Shown: positions 1 through 10,717, counted from the stretch's first letter. The stretch: 64,000 nucleotides of DNA from Staphylococcus sp. MI 10-1553 (GCF_010365305.1 NZ_CP048279.1:2480001-2544000), one strand, 5' to 3'. The notes: generated by a model not told the origin, from the sequence alone. Translations and numbers: made by a program.

Positions 1-390
1 TAAGAAAATGCTCGGTTCACGATTCACACGAATAACTGTTGATCCCGGCGTAATAATGATGAGAATCGTTAAAAACGTAATTTCCCAATCTTTATCTAAT
101 TGTGTTTCATATGTGACTAATCCTGGATCCATTTGATTCGTTTTGAAAAGGACGTAATTCGTAATTGAAATCGTTGCCGTCAATAATTGATATAAATAAA
201 CGGCTAGAAACTTAATAGACACCCATATTTTTTTCGGATAAAATTCTTGATCGAAAAATTTATGCACAACATAGATGACTACGATACCGATAATGTAACC
301 AGTCACAAACGTCGTGAGTCGAAATGCATCTTCATCTTGGAATAGCACCCACAAAAATGCAATCATTACATTTAAACCAATTTGTCTCAT
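1..390 (-). CDS. mnhE2: Na+/H+ antiporter Mnh2 subunit E (partial, cut by window edge)
   Basis: Reading leftward from an ATG at 388-390, the translation begins [20 protein letters not shown] and keeps open to the window edge (130 codons; the family is about 160 residues). It matches the S. aureus MnhE2 pattern as I recall it, including the [16 protein letters not shown] stretch. MnhE is a small membrane subunit of the Mrp-type multisubunit cation/proton antiporter in the cytoplasmic membrane. The ATG follows directly on the stop codon of mnhD2, so the two are translationally linked. The carboxy end lies outside the window. Confidence 0.9.
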   Translation of the reverse strand, partial: MRQIGLNVMIAFLWVLFQDEDAFRLTTFVTGYIIGIVVIYVVHKFFDQEFYPKKIWVSIKFLAVYLYQLLTATISITNYVLFKTNQMDPGLVTYETQLDKDWEITFLTILIIITPGSTVIRVNREPSIFL

Positions 391-1899
391 CTAACTGCCA
401 CCTCGCAGTTCTGGATTCACCATTTTTTCATATTGATGAATGTCCATTGATAAATCTGTCGCTTGTTCAGTCACTTTATAAATCATTGGCGCAAAAAGAC
501 CCATTGCTAAAGTGACACCTGTCATAAACATGACGATGGCCTTACGATTCGCTCTAATCGGTTTATAATCCATTTCTGCACCTTTGACATCATTGCCAGC
601 ATACATATAAAAGAAGACGCGGAATAAACTAAACATCCCGATTAAACTCGTTAAAATCATCAATGTTAAGCCGATATAATGTTGATGTTGAATCGCACCC
701 ATGAAAATCAATAATTTCCCGGGAAAACCACTTAGCGGCGGCACACCTCCAATAGCTAATGTAACCACAATAAACGCTACACCGAGCCATGGTTCTTTTT
801 TGGCGAGCCCTTTTAAATGACGATATTGACGATAACCTGTCGTATAAACGATGATACCAATAATGAAAAACAATAACGCTTTAACAATCATGTCATTGAC
901 TAAATAAAATATCGCTCCATTAACGCCATAAAATGTATGCGTTCCGAGACCAAATATGACGAAACCAATCGATAAGACGACCTGATACGCAGCAATTTTT
1001 TTAATGTCTTTATACGCAACTGTACCAATCGCCCCGATGAGCATCGTCAGACAAGCCATAACAATGAGTAACGGTTCGACAATGTCACCGCTCTGATTAA
1101 AAATAAGGGTAAAGAATCGAATTAGTGCATAGGCGCCTACTTTTGTCATTAATGAAGCAAACAACGCGGCAAGTTCTGGATTCAATACCGCATACGCTTT
1201 AGGCAACCACATAAATAGCACTAACGCGGCTTTCGAACCAAATGCGACAATGAATGACATCGCGACTAAATGAATTGCGGTTGGATCATGTAACTCTTGA
1301 ATTCTTATCGCAATATGTGTGAAGTTCAACGTCCCGATTTGGCGATACAACAAGCCAATCCCAACTAGGAAAAACCAAGATCCTATCACATTTAAGACGA
1401 CATAAATGATACTCGCACGAAGTTGTTCTACAGATTGACCCAGTGTGACGAGTACAAATGACGCCAATAACATAATTTCAAACATGACATATAAATTGAA
1501 TAAGTCAGCCGTTAAAAATGAACCGACGACACCTGTAGTTAAAAATAAAATAAAGGGTAGTAAATAGTAGCGACTGGCACGTTTTTCCCCACGTCCAAAG
1601 CCGAATGCAACAATCATGAAAACGACTAAAAAGGTTGTCGTCACTAATATAAGACTTAAAGGATCTCCCACGTATTGAATGCCAAACGGGGCTGGCCAAT
1701 CACCAAAGTCTAATGTCATCGGGCCGTGTTTCATGACATCGATTAACATCATTAAAGAGACGATAAACGAAATCAATAGCGCACCTAATGCAATACGTCG
1801 AGATAAACGCACTTGTCGATGCAAAATCACTAGAAATAAAGCGCATATGAGAGGCACAAGAATTGGAACGGCTAATAAATTGTCATTCATCTTCTTCAC
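391..1899 (-). CDS. mnhD2: Na+/H+ antiporter Mnh2 subunit D
   Basis: 502-residue polytopic protein of the NADH-quinone oxidoreductase ND2/ND4/ND5 (proton-pumping) family, about 14 hydrophobic helices. The central part carries the family pattern of charged residues within helices, for example [13 protein letters not shown] and [22 protein letters not shown]. In Mrp antiporters subunit D, with A, forms the ion path. Its start overlaps the end of mnhC2 by 17 bases, typical of this tightly coupled operon. Length fits the staphylococcal MnhD2 (about 498 residues). Confidence 0.95.
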   Translation of the reverse strand: MKKMNDNLLAVPILVPLICALFLVILHRQVRLSRRIALGALLISFIVSLMMLIDVMKHGPMTLDFGDWPAPFGIQYVGDPLSLILVTTTFLVVFMIVAFGFGRGEKRASRYYLLPFILFLTTGVVGSFLTADLFNLYVMFEIMLLASFVLVTLGQSVEQLRASIIYVVLNVIGSWFFLVGIGLLYRQIGTLNFTHIAIRIQELHDPTAIHLVAMSFIVAFGSKAALVLFMWLPKAYAVLNPELAALFASLMTKVGAYALIRFFTLIFNQSGDIVEPLLIVMACLTMLIGAIGTVAYKDIKKIAAYQVVLSIGFVIFGLGTHTFYGVNGAIFYLVNDMIVKALLFFIIGIIVYTTGYRQYRHLKGLAKKEPWLGVAFIVVTLAIGGVPPLSGFPGKLLIFMGAIQHQHYIGLTLMILTSLIGMFSLFRVFFYMYAGNDVKGAEMDYKPIRANRKAIVMFMTGVTLAMGLFAPMIYKVTEQATDLSMDIHQYEKMVNPELRGGS

Positions 1900-2227
1900 C
1901 TCCAGTCAAAACATCAATTTCATCTTCTTTCGTCACTTTAAACGTACGATATACTAACACGAGTAAAAAGGCCGTAATCGCAAAACCAATGACAATCGCT
2001 GTTAACACAATCGCTTGTAACAATGGGTCGACAAAATTTTGATTACTCCCCACAATTAACGGTTCGGTTTTTTGAGGTGTATACTCTCCCATACTCATAA
2101 TGATTAAATTACCCGCATGTGTAAAAATTGCAATACCGATCACGATACGTATTAAGTTTTTCGATAACACCATATATGTGCCGATAAAAACTAAAAATCC
2201 GATGATGATGAGTAATATAATATTCAT
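1883..2227 (-). CDS. mnhC2: Na+/H+ antiporter Mnh2 subunit C
   Basis: 114-residue membrane protein with three predicted helices, homologous to NuoK/MnhC. The first helix starts at the N-terminus ([18 protein letters not shown]), and the C-terminal tail is acidic ([16 protein letters not shown]). It is a small subunit of the Mrp antiporter. It overlaps mnhB2 by 4 bases upstream and mnhD2 by 17 bases downstream. Length equals that of S. aureus MnhC2. Confidence 0.93.
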   Translation of the reverse strand: MNIILLIIIGFLVFIGTYMVLSKNLIRIVIGIAIFTHAGNLIIMSMGEYTPQKTEPLIVGSNQNFVDPLLQAIVLTAIVIGFAITAFLLVLVYRTFKVTKEDEIDVLTGGEEDE

Positions 2228-2649
2228 GATTTCCCTCCACTCAACGATAGAATGGTTGTGACAACGACGCCAACAACACTTAATGTGATGCCCGCTTCAA
2301 AAAACATAATAGTAGAAATATGCACTTCACCAAAATACGGGAATTTGACATACCAATCGGCCTGATACAAAATATTTTTGCCGAAAAACACGGGAACAAT
2401 CGCAGTCGTTAAAGATACTAAGGCACCGATAATCATTAACTTTCTAAAGTCGATTGGCAGCGCGTCTAACACTTGAGCGACATCAAAAGCTAAAAACATT
2501 AAAATAAATGCAGAACTTAAAATTAATCCCGCAATAAAGCCGCCTCCTGGATTGTTATGACCCGCCAAGAAGAGGTAAAAACCGAATGTCAAAATGATGA
2601 ATATGACAATACGCGTGACTGTTTTAAGGACTAAATCATTCTCTCTCAT
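2224..2649 (-). CDS. mnhB2: Na+/H+ antiporter Mnh2 subunit B
   Basis: 141-residue MnhB protein with four helices and the family signature [15 protein letters not shown] near residue 30. The start [12 protein letters not shown] and end LSLSGGKS resemble S. aureus MnhB2 rather than MnhB1, which is the main reason for assigning this operon to the mnh2 (not mnh1) locus. It overlaps mnhA2 by 14 bases and mnhC2 by 4 bases. Confidence 0.94.
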   Translation of the reverse strand: MRENDLVLKTVTRIVIFIILTFGFYLFLAGHNNPGGGFIAGLILSSAFILMFLAFDVAQVLDALPIDFRKLMIIGALVSLTTAIVPVFFGKNILYQADWYVKFPYFGEVHISTIMFFEAGITLSVVGVVVTTILSLSGGKS

Positions 2650-5023
2650 CTTGACCTCTCCTATCTTTATAGTTAAGTAACGTGTAAATACCTAAGCCCG
2701 CAATAATCAACACTAAACCTTCTGCTAACGTGTCGAGTGCTCTGAAGTCTCCTAAAATCGCATTCACGATATTTTTACCGCCTGACTTTTCATACGCATC
2801 ATGGTAAAACACAGAAATGGTTTCTAACGCGCTCGCTTGTTGAATCGTAAATACTAAGCCAACGACAGTAATGGCTGTAATGAGTGATACCGCGATTTTA
2901 ACCACTTCTTTTTTAATGTTAAATTGACCCCGTGGCACGTTTGGGAGTCTTGAAAAGCTGACAATAAATAGCACAGTCGTAATCGTTTCAGTCACTAATT
3001 GCGTCAATGCTAAGTCTGGTGCGCGCATTAAAATGAAAAATAATGTGACAATGTAACCAATACCGCCCGTCAAAATGACCATCGTTAAACGTTGACGAAT
3101 AAAAATGAGCGCAAAACCAATCAACATAATGGTAACGAGTAAAAGGATGTGGAAAATATGGTAATCCGTCACTTCGATATCGTAAAGTTCTGGTACACCC
3201 GCACGTATTAAGCCGTATACATTGATAGCAAAATAAATGAGTAGCGTTACTATAATGTATGAATTCAATCGATTGTTCATTAAATGACGTAAACCATAAC
3301 TTGAAGCACTTTCCATAGACTGGCATGATGTACGGAAAATGTTTTCCACTGATAATGCACTTTCTTTAGACGATAAAAAGCGTGTGCGTACACGATCAAC
3401 TAAGAACACACCGATGATACCTAAAACAATGACCGTCACACTCATCAACAACGGCAAGTTAAAGCCATGCCATTGTGCGAGATGTGGTGCCGTTTGAACG
3501 ATAGCCTCCGAGTGTACCACTCCTCTAAAAGCTGGCTCAATGATATGTGTACCGACCCACTGTGGCACGATAAAGATGAAGGGTAAACAACATGCCAATA
3601 CGGTCGCTGGTAAAATCATCGCACGCGGTTCATGCACATGACGTTCTACACGTACCTCTCCGAAAAAGGTCGTTTTAATTAAATGCAAGGCGTAAATGAA
3701 CGTAAAAATACTTGCCAACCATCCGACCAATGCAATCACAATCATGAGTGGAACATTAAACGCGCTTAAATGATGTGCTTCTATTAAACTTTCGAAAAAC
3801 ATCTCTTTACTGATGAAGCCGTTAAACAATGGCACCCCTGCCATCGCTAATGAAGCAACAAACATGACAACCATTGTCACAGGTAAACGACGTCTCAAAC
3901 CACCGAGCTCTCGAATATCACGAGTGCCTGTTTCGTGATCAATTAAGCCGACACCCATGAATAATGTACCTTTAAACAATGCATGATTGAACAAATGAAA
4001 AATCGCCGCAAACAGCACATAGGCATACATTTCAATCATATGCGTGTCTGTCGCTTGTGCAATACCGCCACCGAGGCCGACCATCGACATGATCATCCCG
4101 AGCTGACTAATAGTGGAATAAGCGAGAATCCCTTTCAAATCATATTGTTTAAGCGCAGTCATCGAACCGAAAATCATTGTGAGTAAGCCCACACCTGTCA
4201 CCAAATAACTGTATGCATCACTCAATCCAAGCAACATCGTATAGCGGAGTAACAAGTAGATACCTGCTTTTACCATTGTCGCAGAATGTAAATAAGCACT
4301 CACTGGCGTTGGAGCTGCCATCGCTTTCGGTAACCAAAAATGAAAAGGCCACTGTGCGGATTTCGTAAACGCACCTAGCAACAGCATCAACATGATTGGT
4401 ATAAATAATGGATGTGCTGCAATGTCATGACGTTGACTCAGCTGTTCACTGATTACATTCGTTCCTGTGACAAAATACAACATGATAAATCCAACGAGCA
4501 TGGCCAAACCGCCAAAGACCGTCACCATAAAGGACGTCACTGCCCCTTTTTGACTTTCTGAAGTATCATACCAATAACTAATTAATAAAAATGATGACAC
4601 GCTCGTCAATTCCCAAAATATATAAAGAATGATGGTATTATCGGAAAGCACAATGCCCAACATACTGAACATAAATAAGACAAGATACAAATAAAAACGA
4701 GGTAAATCGTCATGTTGGTGTGATAAATAGCGTGTCGCATAGAAAAATACTGCCACACCTATGAGTGAAATCAGTAGCGCAAAGAATAGACCAAGTCCGT
4801 CTAAACGCAAAATGAGGTTAATATCTAGTGCAGGGAACCATTGAATTGTTTCAACGATTTGCTGATGATTTAACACTTGAGGAGCATAAAAAATAAACAC
4901 AATTGATGACATTACAGGTGCAAGCATCGCAATCCAATGCGGTAAACGTTTCGTCTGCCATTGCATTGAGATGACAAGTGCACCCATAATAACAGTCAAA
5001 ATAAGTAACAAACCACTGAGCAT
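2636..5023 (-). CDS. mnhA2: Na+/H+ antiporter Mnh2 subunit A
   Basis: 795-residue giant membrane subunit of the Mrp antiporter: an ND5-like domain (residues about 1-500, with [19 protein letters not shown] and [15 protein letters not shown]) followed by an MnhB/DUF4040-like C-terminal region ending [16 protein letters not shown]. The ATG at 5023 is preferred over the upstream GTG at 5029 because AAGGAGG lies 7 bases before it. It is the first gene of the leftward operon A-B-C-D-E(-F-G outside). Mrp antiporters exchange cytoplasmic Na+/K+ for protons and support pH and salt tolerance. Confidence 0.95.
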   Translation of the reverse strand: MLSGLLLILTVIMGALVISMQWQTKRLPHWIAMLAPVMSSIVFIFYAPQVLNHQQIVETIQWFPALDINLILRLDGLGLFFALLISLIGVAVFFYATRYLSHQHDDLPRFYLYLVLFMFSMLGIVLSDNTIILYIFWELTSVSSFLLISYWYDTSESQKGAVTSFMVTVFGGLAMLVGFIMLYFVTGTNVISEQLSQRHDIAAHPLFIPIMLMLLLGAFTKSAQWPFHFWLPKAMAAPTPVSAYLHSATMVKAGIYLLLRYTMLLGLSDAYSYLVTGVGLLTMIFGSMTALKQYDLKGILAYSTISQLGMIMSMVGLGGGIAQATDTHMIEMYAYVLFAAIFHLFNHALFKGTLFMGVGLIDHETGTRDIRELGGLRRRLPVTMVVMFVASLAMAGVPLFNGFISKEMFFESLIEAHHLSAFNVPLMIVIALVGWLASIFTFIYALHLIKTTFFGEVRVERHVHEPRAMILPATVLACCLPFIFIVPQWVGTHIIEPAFRGVVHSEAIVQTAPHLAQWHGFNLPLLMSVTVIVLGIIGVFLVDRVRTRFLSSKESALSVENIFRTSCQSMESASSYGLRHLMNNRLNSYIIVTLLIYFAINVYGLIRAGVPELYDIEVTDYHIFHILLLVTIMLIGFALIFIRQRLTMVILTGGIGYIVTLFFILMRAPDLALTQLVTETITTVLFIVSFSRLPNVPRGQFNIKKEVVKIAVSLITAITVVGLVFTIQQASALETISVFYHDAYEKSGGKNIVNAILGDFRALDTLAEGLVLIIAGLGIYTLLNYKDRRGQDERE

Positions 5024-5047
5024 CAGCACGCCTCCTTTTCTCTATTT

Positions 5048-5599
5048 TTATAAGTTTAAAGCGATTGTCGTATCCATTTCTTTTTTAGACACACCGATAA
5101 ATTTCATCGTTTCATGCGACGTTTGGTGCCCGAGATACTTTTGAATCATTGAAATAGAAATGCCTGATTGATACGCGTGGTAGGCAAAAGTTTTTCTCAA
5201 AGTCGTTAAGCCGATATGTTCGATACCTAATTGTTGTGCCGCTGTGTTAATAATGCGATATGCTTGTTGTCGACTCAGTCCTTTTTGTGTCCGTTTAGAG
5301 CGAAATAATAAGTCCGTCTTGATTAACGCCTCAGCATCGATATACGCCTTTAACTCTTCTCTTAAATTGTCCGGGATACGCACACCAACCTCCTGATTTT
5401 GAGACACATCCCATTTCTCAATGACAGTGCCACCATCATTCATCACTTGACCGACGCTTAAATTTAACAATTCCACTAACTTAACGCCAGTGTGAATCGC
5501 AAACTTAAAAAACAAATAATCACGCATTGAATGGGATTGTAAAAAATCATACATCCTATGAATATCTCTCGTTTCACGAATTGGATCCACGCAATTCAC
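5048..5599 (-). CDS. Tyrosine-recombinase-like protein with substituted catalytic residues
   Basis: 183-residue protein covering only the C-terminal (catalytic) fold of tyrosine recombinases; the usual N-terminal core-binding domain is absent. The family boxes are recognisable but altered. Box I TG-x-R-xx-EL reads TGVKLVELL (Arg to Lys). The HxLRH box reads TTLRKTF (both His lost, Arg kept). The final LGH...Tyr box reads LGHQTSHETMKFIGV, with Phe where the nucleophilic Tyr is expected. The likely start is the GTG at 5599, 8 bases after GGGAGG. It precedes mnhA2 in the same direction. Recombinase activity is unlikely; a DNA-binding role is inference. Confidence 0.75.
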   Translation of the reverse strand: MNCVDPIRETRDIHRMYDFLQSHSMRDYLFFKFAIHTGVKLVELLNLSVGQVMNDGGTVIEKWDVSQNQEVGVRIPDNLREELKAYIDAEALIKTDLLFRSKRTQKGLSRQQAYRIINTAAQQLGIEHIGLTTLRKTFAYHAYQSGISISMIQKYLGHQTSHETMKFIGVSKKEMDTTIALNL

Positions 5600-5741
5600 T
5601 CGTTTTCCCTCCCTTATGTTTCTTATTTAATTATAAACTACATTTAAGTAACATTAAACAACTTTCGCAAAATTTTTTCTCATTAGGGGTGTGATTTTTA
5701 GCGTTGGATTTCGATATATAAAGTGAAAGGAGGTCAGAAAC

Positions 5742-5945
5742 ATGAACATCAATCACTTAACACTTATTCTGACGCAAACAACAACATCAGCAGAGGGAAA
5801 ACCTAAGAAAGCATCACGTCGATTTACACAGTTAAAAACGGACGCTTCACACGAGGACTTAAAAGCTTTCAGTCAAATTATTGAAAAGTTGACTGGCGAG
5901 CAGTATGACGCAATTGAATTAATGACATCAGAAAATATTCAATAA
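5742..5945 (+). CDS. DUF1659-like small protein
   Basis: 67-residue soluble protein that I assign to the DUF1659 group by its size, its partner gene and the pattern KKASRRFTQLKTDASHEDLKAFSQ. Function unknown. AAAGGAGGT lies 7-9 bases before the ATG. Sixteen bases separate it from the next gene, with which it forms a common two-gene unit in Firmicutes. No membrane or signal segments. Confidence 0.75.
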   Translation: MNINHLTLILTQTTTSAEGKPKKASRRFTQLKTDASHEDLKAFSQIIEKLTGEQYDAIELMTSENIQ

Positions 5946-5960
5946 AAAGGAGCAAGTACG

Positions 5961-6176
5961 ATGAACGTTAAAACTTTAGAAATCACTTTTTTAGACGCAT
6001 TGCAAAAAACTTTCAAATTAAGTTTGCCTAACATTAAGGGGCCAATCACAAAAGAATTAGTTCAAGAGGAAGCAGAAAAGTTAGTGGCATTAAATGTATT
6101 GAAAACGATTCATGGCCCTGTAGTTAAAGTTGCAGGCGCTCAAGTCATTGATAAATCTGTCATTGTGTTGTTTTAA
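5961..6176 (+). CDS. DUF2922-like small protein
   Basis: 71-residue soluble protein, assigned to DUF2922 by size and by the pairing with a DUF1659 gene upstream. Visible pattern: FKLSLPNIKGPITKELVQEE. Function unknown. AAGGAG precedes the ATG by about 9 bases. The pair is followed by a clear intrinsic terminator, so it is probably a self-contained operon. Confidence 0.75.
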   Translation: MNVKTLEITFLDALQKTFKLSLPNIKGPITKELVQEEAEKLVALNVLKTIHGPVVKVAGAQVIDKSVIVLF

Positions 6177-6193
6177 TATGTAACATGATTGAA

Positions 6194-6227
6194 GTGGCCA
6201 GGATGTCTAAATATCCTGGTCTTTTTG
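6194..6227 (+). terminator. Intrinsic terminator after the DUF1659/DUF2922 pair
   Basis: Stem CCAGGAT / ATCCTGG with a short loop, followed by TCTTTTT. Confidence 0.85.
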
Positions 6228-6293
6228 CGTCTATATGATGAGATTGTATGAATCTATCGGTATACCCTTGATTTCAAATCCGAATACGTACAA

Positions 6294-6330
6294 ATAAAAA
6301 AGACCGAGAGATATTCCCAGTCTTTGTAAG
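6294..6330 (-). terminator. Intrinsic terminator for the leftward 89-residue gene
   Basis: On the minus strand a stem AAAGAC...GTCTTT with extra internal pairs is followed by a T run. It lies about 110 bases past the stop of the small leftward gene at 6440. Confidence 0.6.
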
Positions 6331-6439
6331 TTGAAATTAATATTAGGTAGCTTCGGATGAATTGACACAAAAATTTAAGAGGCACATCATTTCGGACTAT
6401 CAAAAATTTGATATCTTGCTACTTTCTTAATCCTTATAT

Positions 6440-6709
6440 TCACACATTAGGTTGATAGTTCGGACGAATTCTCACTTCATCACCATAAAAAACCTTATAC
6501 TTCCCAAGCTTTTGACAGATCGCATATTTTTCGTATACTTCATCAATACGTGCTAACGTTTTATAAAATTTAAAAGGATTAAGCACTTCAACATACTGCC
6601 CCTCTTCAAGCTTTGATGACGCATTAACATTAATAAAAAAGAGATGCTCATCAATCACACGTACGATTTCATGTTCCTTCAAAATATCACAACTTTCCTT
6701 TAACTTCAT
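6440..6709 (-). CDS. Hypothetical protein, 89 residues
   Basis: Unrecognised soluble protein, rich in charged residues, without signal peptide or membrane segment. The only pattern I see is alternating beta-like stretches (EIVRVIDEHLFFINVN, QYVEVLNPFKFYK), as in small OB/SH3-like barrels; that fold reading is a guess. It stands alone between the DUF pair and the YdcZ-type transporter and has its own downstream hairpin. Confidence 0.5.
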   Translation of the reverse strand: MKLKESCDILKEHEIVRVIDEHLFFINVNASSKLEEGQYVEVLNPFKFYKTLARIDEVYEKYAICQKLGKYKVFYGDEVRIRPNYQPNV

Positions 6710-6921
6710 TCTTAGTCATGGTGTGGTTACCAATGATGATCATACATTTTCACATGCAAGATTTACTATATTTTATTATCGCCTTATAATAATCAATAGG
6801 TTTCAAACGACATCCTTCATCCTGTATGTCTTCCTGTGAAATTGTTTGCAATCAAACATAGCACTATCACATAGACATTTTGCTATAATAATAACACAAT
6901 TAAACAAAAGGATGGTTGATT

Positions 6922-7851
6922 ATGCTTTCACTCTTACTGATTTTAGGGTTAGTGGCTGGTGCTGTCATTCCTGTACAGACTTCCATCAATTCCAGGCTAA
7001 GCCGGTACACGCAATCCTCTTTATATGCTTCTGCCATTTCATTTACGGTCGGAACATTGTTACTCGTGATGCTCAATTTTATACTCAATCCACACCTACT
7101 GACTGCAGAAGCTTTCGGACATTATCATTTTGATTATTACTGGTATGTTGGCGGGTTAATGGGCATTATTTATTTAACAGGTAATATGATTTTGTTACCA
7201 CGTATTGGCGCTTCGTTGACCGTTGTGACAACGATTACTGGTCAAATTTTGATGAGTGTATTGATTGATACGTTCGGTTGGTTCAATGTAGATGTTCAAA
7301 CGTTACACTTGATGAAAGTCCTCGGGATTGTGTTATTGCTCATCGGTATTATTTTGATGAATCTTCAAAAGAACGCTAAGCAATTAGCACAAACTGGTCA
7401 CAATGGTCCATGGATGCTTGTCGGTATGATTATTGGTTTTACGCCGCCCATTCAAACAGCAATCAATAGTCATTTAGGCCAAACGCTCCATTCACCATTC
7501 TTCGCCTCTTTAGTTTCATTTACAGTAGGGGCATCAGCGCTCATTATTTTGACGCTCACTCTACACAGACACGTTAAAATTCATGCAACCTCTGAGCAGC
7601 ATGGCCCATTGAAATGGTGGCATTTTGTTGGCGGGGCTTTAGGTGTCATTTTCGTCACAACAAATATTATTTTAACGCCTGTGATTGGTGTCACTTTCAC
7701 ACTTATTACAGTGATGGTAGGACAAATTATTATGGGCTTACTCATCGATCATTTCGGACTATTCGGTGTACCGCATCGTCATATTACGAAACAACGCTTA
7801 TTAGGTTTTGTGCTCATTATGATTGCGATTATTATCATTCAGTTCAACTAA
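6922..7851 (+). CDS. DMT-superfamily transporter, YdcZ (DUF606) type
   Basis: 309-residue integral membrane protein made of two homologous halves of about five helices. The repeat signature occurs twice: GAVIPVQTSINSRL near the N-terminus and GFTPPIQTAINSHLGQ near residue 170. Each half ends with a glycine-rich helix plus a LIDxFG turn. This duplicated YdcZ architecture belongs to the drug/metabolite transporter superfamily; the substrate is not predictable. AAAGGATGG precedes the ATG at 6922; a TTG two codons upstream (6916) is an alternative. A terminator-like hairpin follows. Confidence 0.85.
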   Translation: MLSLLLILGLVAGAVIPVQTSINSRLSRYTQSSLYASAISFTVGTLLLVMLNFILNPHLLTAEAFGHYHFDYYWYVGGLMGIIYLTGNMILLPRIGASLTVVTTITGQILMSVLIDTFGWFNVDVQTLHLMKVLGIVLLLIGIILMNLQKNAKQLAQTGHNGPWMLVGMIIGFTPPIQTAINSHLGQTLHSPFFASLVSFTVGASALIILTLTLHRHVKIHATSEQHGPLKWWHFVGGALGVIFVTTNIILTPVIGVTFTLITVMVGQIIMGLLIDHFGLFGVPHRHITKQRLLGFVLIMIAIIIIQFN

Positions 7852-7868
7852 GTACACGCTATTTTATC

Positions 7869-7926
7869 AAAAGTCTTCTCTAAAGTGTATGAATCATGCA
7901 TTTTTTTGAAGACACTTTTTATTTTT
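7869..7926 (+). terminator. Probable intrinsic terminator after the YdcZ-type gene
   Basis: AAAAGTCTTC pairs with GAAGACACTTTT (two-base bulge), followed by TTTATTTTTT. Confidence 0.6.
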
Positions 7927-9253
7927 TACACGCATTTGTGTCATTTTATTACCTAAATATGCTGAGAATTACAATATATGTAACTCCTAATTATTTTATA
8001 CCACAATAAAATGCATGTTAATACAAAAAGAATATATATAATGCTGTGATTTCTAATTAAATATGTCAAATTTTTATGAAAATTAAAAAGAATCGTATGT
8101 ATATATACGATATATAACAAAGCATTGAGTCGTCATCATGTCAAGAAATATTCCAATTTTTTATTTCGCATTATTTTTACTTATCTGTTTATTTATACTG
8201 TATACTTATTTGTATATTTTCAAAAAACACCCGTCATTTGAAAGTCACTATAAAGCCGACATGGTAGTAGCTTAGAATAGGCTGTACAACTGTTCATTTT
8301 TAGTAGCTATATCATTATTTCGTTTACACAGGTCAAACTCACCTATTTTTTATTATCCTCAAATCGTATACGATATAGCTTTAGCCAATCATCTACAACA
8401 AAACTTAACATCATTTACATCCCTTTTACTGAAAATGAGTTGAATCAGCTAGCCACTAAGGCTACAATGATCACCTCCATCTTTATCATTGTGCAATTGC
8501 ATAAAATTTTCACTAGTACCAATTTTCTAATTCGCTCTAAATTTTATTCAAAATCACAATAAATTACATTTTAGATTTAAGATATTTTTTACTATCCTTA
8601 CAGCGAAATACAAACGATTATGAACGGGACTTCTCATCTATACAATCTTTATAAAGACTTTAGTTGTCAACATTCCAAACCTATCTTGCTATTCAAAGAA
8701 AGTCCTATTCCACATATCAAAATATTATTTCATCCCCTAAGTAGTTACCAATTTGAATTAATTTTAACCTCAAAATTGAACTTTCCTATATCATATTACC
8801 AGCTTAAATATTATCGAATCAGCCATTTTTAGTTATATGTAAAAACTGTAAATTCATCAAATGCATAATAAATTATGATAAAATAAATAAGCAACTTTTA
8901 ATTAATAAAGGTGTTTTTATTGGTGGAAAAGTTGTTAGGAATCCCAATGCAAATATTTTAGAACCAAGTTAAGCACAACATTAAATTCTTTTTTGCGTTA
9001 TTCTAGTTATTTAATTGCAAATTATAGATCAATGACCATATATGACAACTTATTGTGCTCACTTCGAATATTGATTATGATCATTATAATGTTGTAAAAC
9101 GTTGGCGTGTCTTATTTTACAAATGCATGCCTATTAGATATAATATGTTAAATATTTCCGTTCCAATTAAATATATTAATATTTATACTAGTGCGTTTTG
9201 GTGGTGTTATATACACTTCATTTGCTATAATATAAGGTGTTAACGGGATTTTA
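7927..9253. other. Gene-free AT-rich stretch upstream of sarA
   Basis: About 1.3 kb with no ORF that has coding character or a credible ribosome binding site; the short open frames at about 8620 and 9055 look like chance. In S. aureus the region before sarA holds several promoters (P1, P3, P2) and small ORFs, so this stretch is the natural place for equivalents. One candidate -10 (TATAAT, 9226-9231) is visible, but I cannot pair it with a good -35. Confidence 0.5.
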
Positions 9254-9286
9254 TTGAAATGTAATATATCGTGTATTATATTTCAA
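9254..9286. promoter_or_regulatory. Near-perfect palindrome in the sarA upstream region
   Basis: TTGAAAT...ATTTCAA arms with matching inner TAATATA / TATTATA segments, centred about 55 bases before the sarA start. It lies downstream of the candidate -10 at 9226, so it would be in the 5' leader or overlap the proximal promoter. It could be a binding site for a Sar-family dimer or an RNA hairpin. Confidence 0.5.
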
Positions 9287-9324
9287 AACACGTTTAAGGG
9301 TAATATATATGGGAGGTTATGAGT

Positions 9325-9696
9325 ATGGCTGTTACAAGAGTCAAAGATTGTTTTGAGTTATTATCTATGGTGACATACGCTGATAGATTAAAAAGTGTGA
9401 TTAAAAAGGAATTTAAAATTAGTTTTGAAGAGTTCGCAGTTTTAACACACTTAAGCTATAGAATAGAAGAGGAATATTATTTAAAAGATATCATTAACAA
9501 CTTAAACTATAAACAACCGCAAGTCGTGAAAGCTGTTAAAAACTTATCTCAAGAAGGATATTTCGATAAACGCCGTAATGAAAACGACGAACGTACAGTA
9601 CTTATTTTAATTAACGATCAGCAACGTGAAAAAATTAACGCTTTATTAGACCGCGTTAATGAAACAATCAAATCTACAGATATTCGACCACAGTAA
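9325..9696 (+). CDS. sarA: Staphylococcal accessory regulator A
   Basis: 123-residue winged-helix DNA-binding protein. The segment [13 protein letters not shown] near the N-terminus, the helix-turn-helix [21 protein letters not shown] and the wing [15 protein letters not shown] are nearly those of S. aureus SarA, including the RNExDER acidic/arginine wing. SarA is a dimeric global regulator of agr, adhesins and exoproteases. The ATG at 9325 is chosen over 9319 because GGGAGG ends 8 bases before it and the protein then starts like the S. aureus one (MAxT). A strong terminator follows. It may regulate the protease array downstream, given SarA's known role in repressing proteases (inference). 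Confidence 0.97.
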   Translation: MAVTRVKDCFELLSMVTYADRLKSVIKKEFKISFEEFAVLTHLSYRIEEEYYLKDIINNLNYKQPQVVKAVKNLSQEGYFDKRRNENDERTVLILINDQQREKINALLDRVNETIKSTDIRPQ

Positions 9697-9756
9697 TTTT
9701 GTGACAAAGCATGAATCATGAAGCGTATGGGGCTTATTTAGCATACGTGCAAGTGT

Positions 9757-9815
9757 AAAGTAAAACCACTCGTTGTCTTTTTGTACGACTACAACGAGTG
9801 GTTTTACTTTTTTAT
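9757..9815 (+). terminator. Strong terminator after sarA
   Basis: A perfect 20-base stem (positions 9757-9776 against 9791-9810) ends in a T run. It is symmetrical enough to work in both directions. Confidence 0.92.
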
Positions 9816-9837
9816 ATTGTTCCATTTAACCCATACA

Positions 9838-9893
9838 AAAAATACCCTTTCCAAGTTACATTTCTTAATGATACGCACTTCGAAAGGGTATTT
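9838..9893 (-). terminator. Terminator for the leftward membrane-protein gene
   Basis: AAATACCCTTT pairs with AAAGGGTATTT across a loop of about 30 bases; on the minus strand it is followed by a T run just past the stop at 9913. Confidence 0.7.
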
Positions 9894-9912
9894 AATATTG
9901 CTTTGATTCTAT

Positions 9913-10629
9913 TTATGTTCGCTTACTTGCTGACAATTCAATCGTATAGAAAATAATCAACACTAAAATCATGACCCAAATCGCAATGGAAATGAGCTGA
10001 GCCGCCTGATCATCAGCAACAATAACATCAATGGTCTTTTGTAGTAATAATAAGCCAATTCCCGTGTATTCTAAATACTTTTTATACAATCCAAAGCTTG
10101 TAACGATCACGCCAATCACTGCAATCGCGATATGTGCATAATGCGTCACAACATGAATACCTAAGTTCAAATCAAATGCATTCATTAAAATGAGTACGAG
10201 GGCGAAAACCGCTAAAGCACCCCCTGCATAACTCTCTATTTTATTGCGATACAGATAATTTTTATGCATGATGCGCGTATATATAATAATCGATATCGGC
10301 AACATGACAAGCATATACACCAGTGATAAACCTGTTGCAGCACCGAAAGGTACCAGTTGCTTGTCATAGAGCGATGAAATTAAAATAAAGTTAATGATAA
10401 AAAATACGACTGGGTTGAACTGTAATATAAATAAGTTTTTTTGTATTGTTAATATAATTTCAGCCGGAGATTTTTGACGATATTCGATATAGTCTTTATC
10501 TTCCGCTTCTGATTTTTGAGTATCTTTTCTCAAATTTTCTTTAACGTCGTCGATTAAACTTGGAGATACACCTTTATGCGTAAAGTAATCTTCTACATTC
10601 TCCAGTAAAGTCCGATCATTAGGTCTCAT
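9913..10629 (-). CDS. Hypothetical polytopic membrane protein
   Basis: 238 residues: a charged N-terminal cytoplasmic domain of about 75 residues (MRPNDRTLLENVEDYFTHKG..., ending KSPAEIILTIQKN) followed by about six to seven hydrophobic helices. The arrangement resembles DUF1129-type proteins, but I do not assign it firmly. The ATG at 10629 is preferred over the upstream ATG at 10659 because GGAGG sits 5 bases before it. It lies next to sarA on the opposite strand, sharing the intergenic terminator region. Function unknown. Confidence 0.7.
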   Translation of the reverse strand: MRPNDRTLLENVEDYFTHKGVSPSLIDDVKENLRKDTQKSEAEDKDYIEYRQKSPAEIILTIQKNLFILQFNPVVFFIINFILISSLYDKQLVPFGAATGLSLVYMLVMLPISIIIYTRIMHKNYLYRNKIESYAGGALAVFALVLILMNAFDLNLGIHVVTHYAHIAIAVIGVIVTSFGLYKKYLEYTGIGLLLLQKTIDVIVADDQAAQLISIAIWVMILVLIIFYTIELSASKRT

Positions 10630-10717
10630 AAAATCCTCCGTCTCATTTGATAGCACCATTATATCAGAAGTGAGACGTGGCGTGTAGACGCTTCCGTTTG
10701 TTCAGTTGAGTCGTACA

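Noticed and set aside
8620..9243. Two open frames of 62-70 codons upstream of sarA
   Set aside because: AT-rich chance frames with no ribosome site and no coding-like amino-acid pattern.
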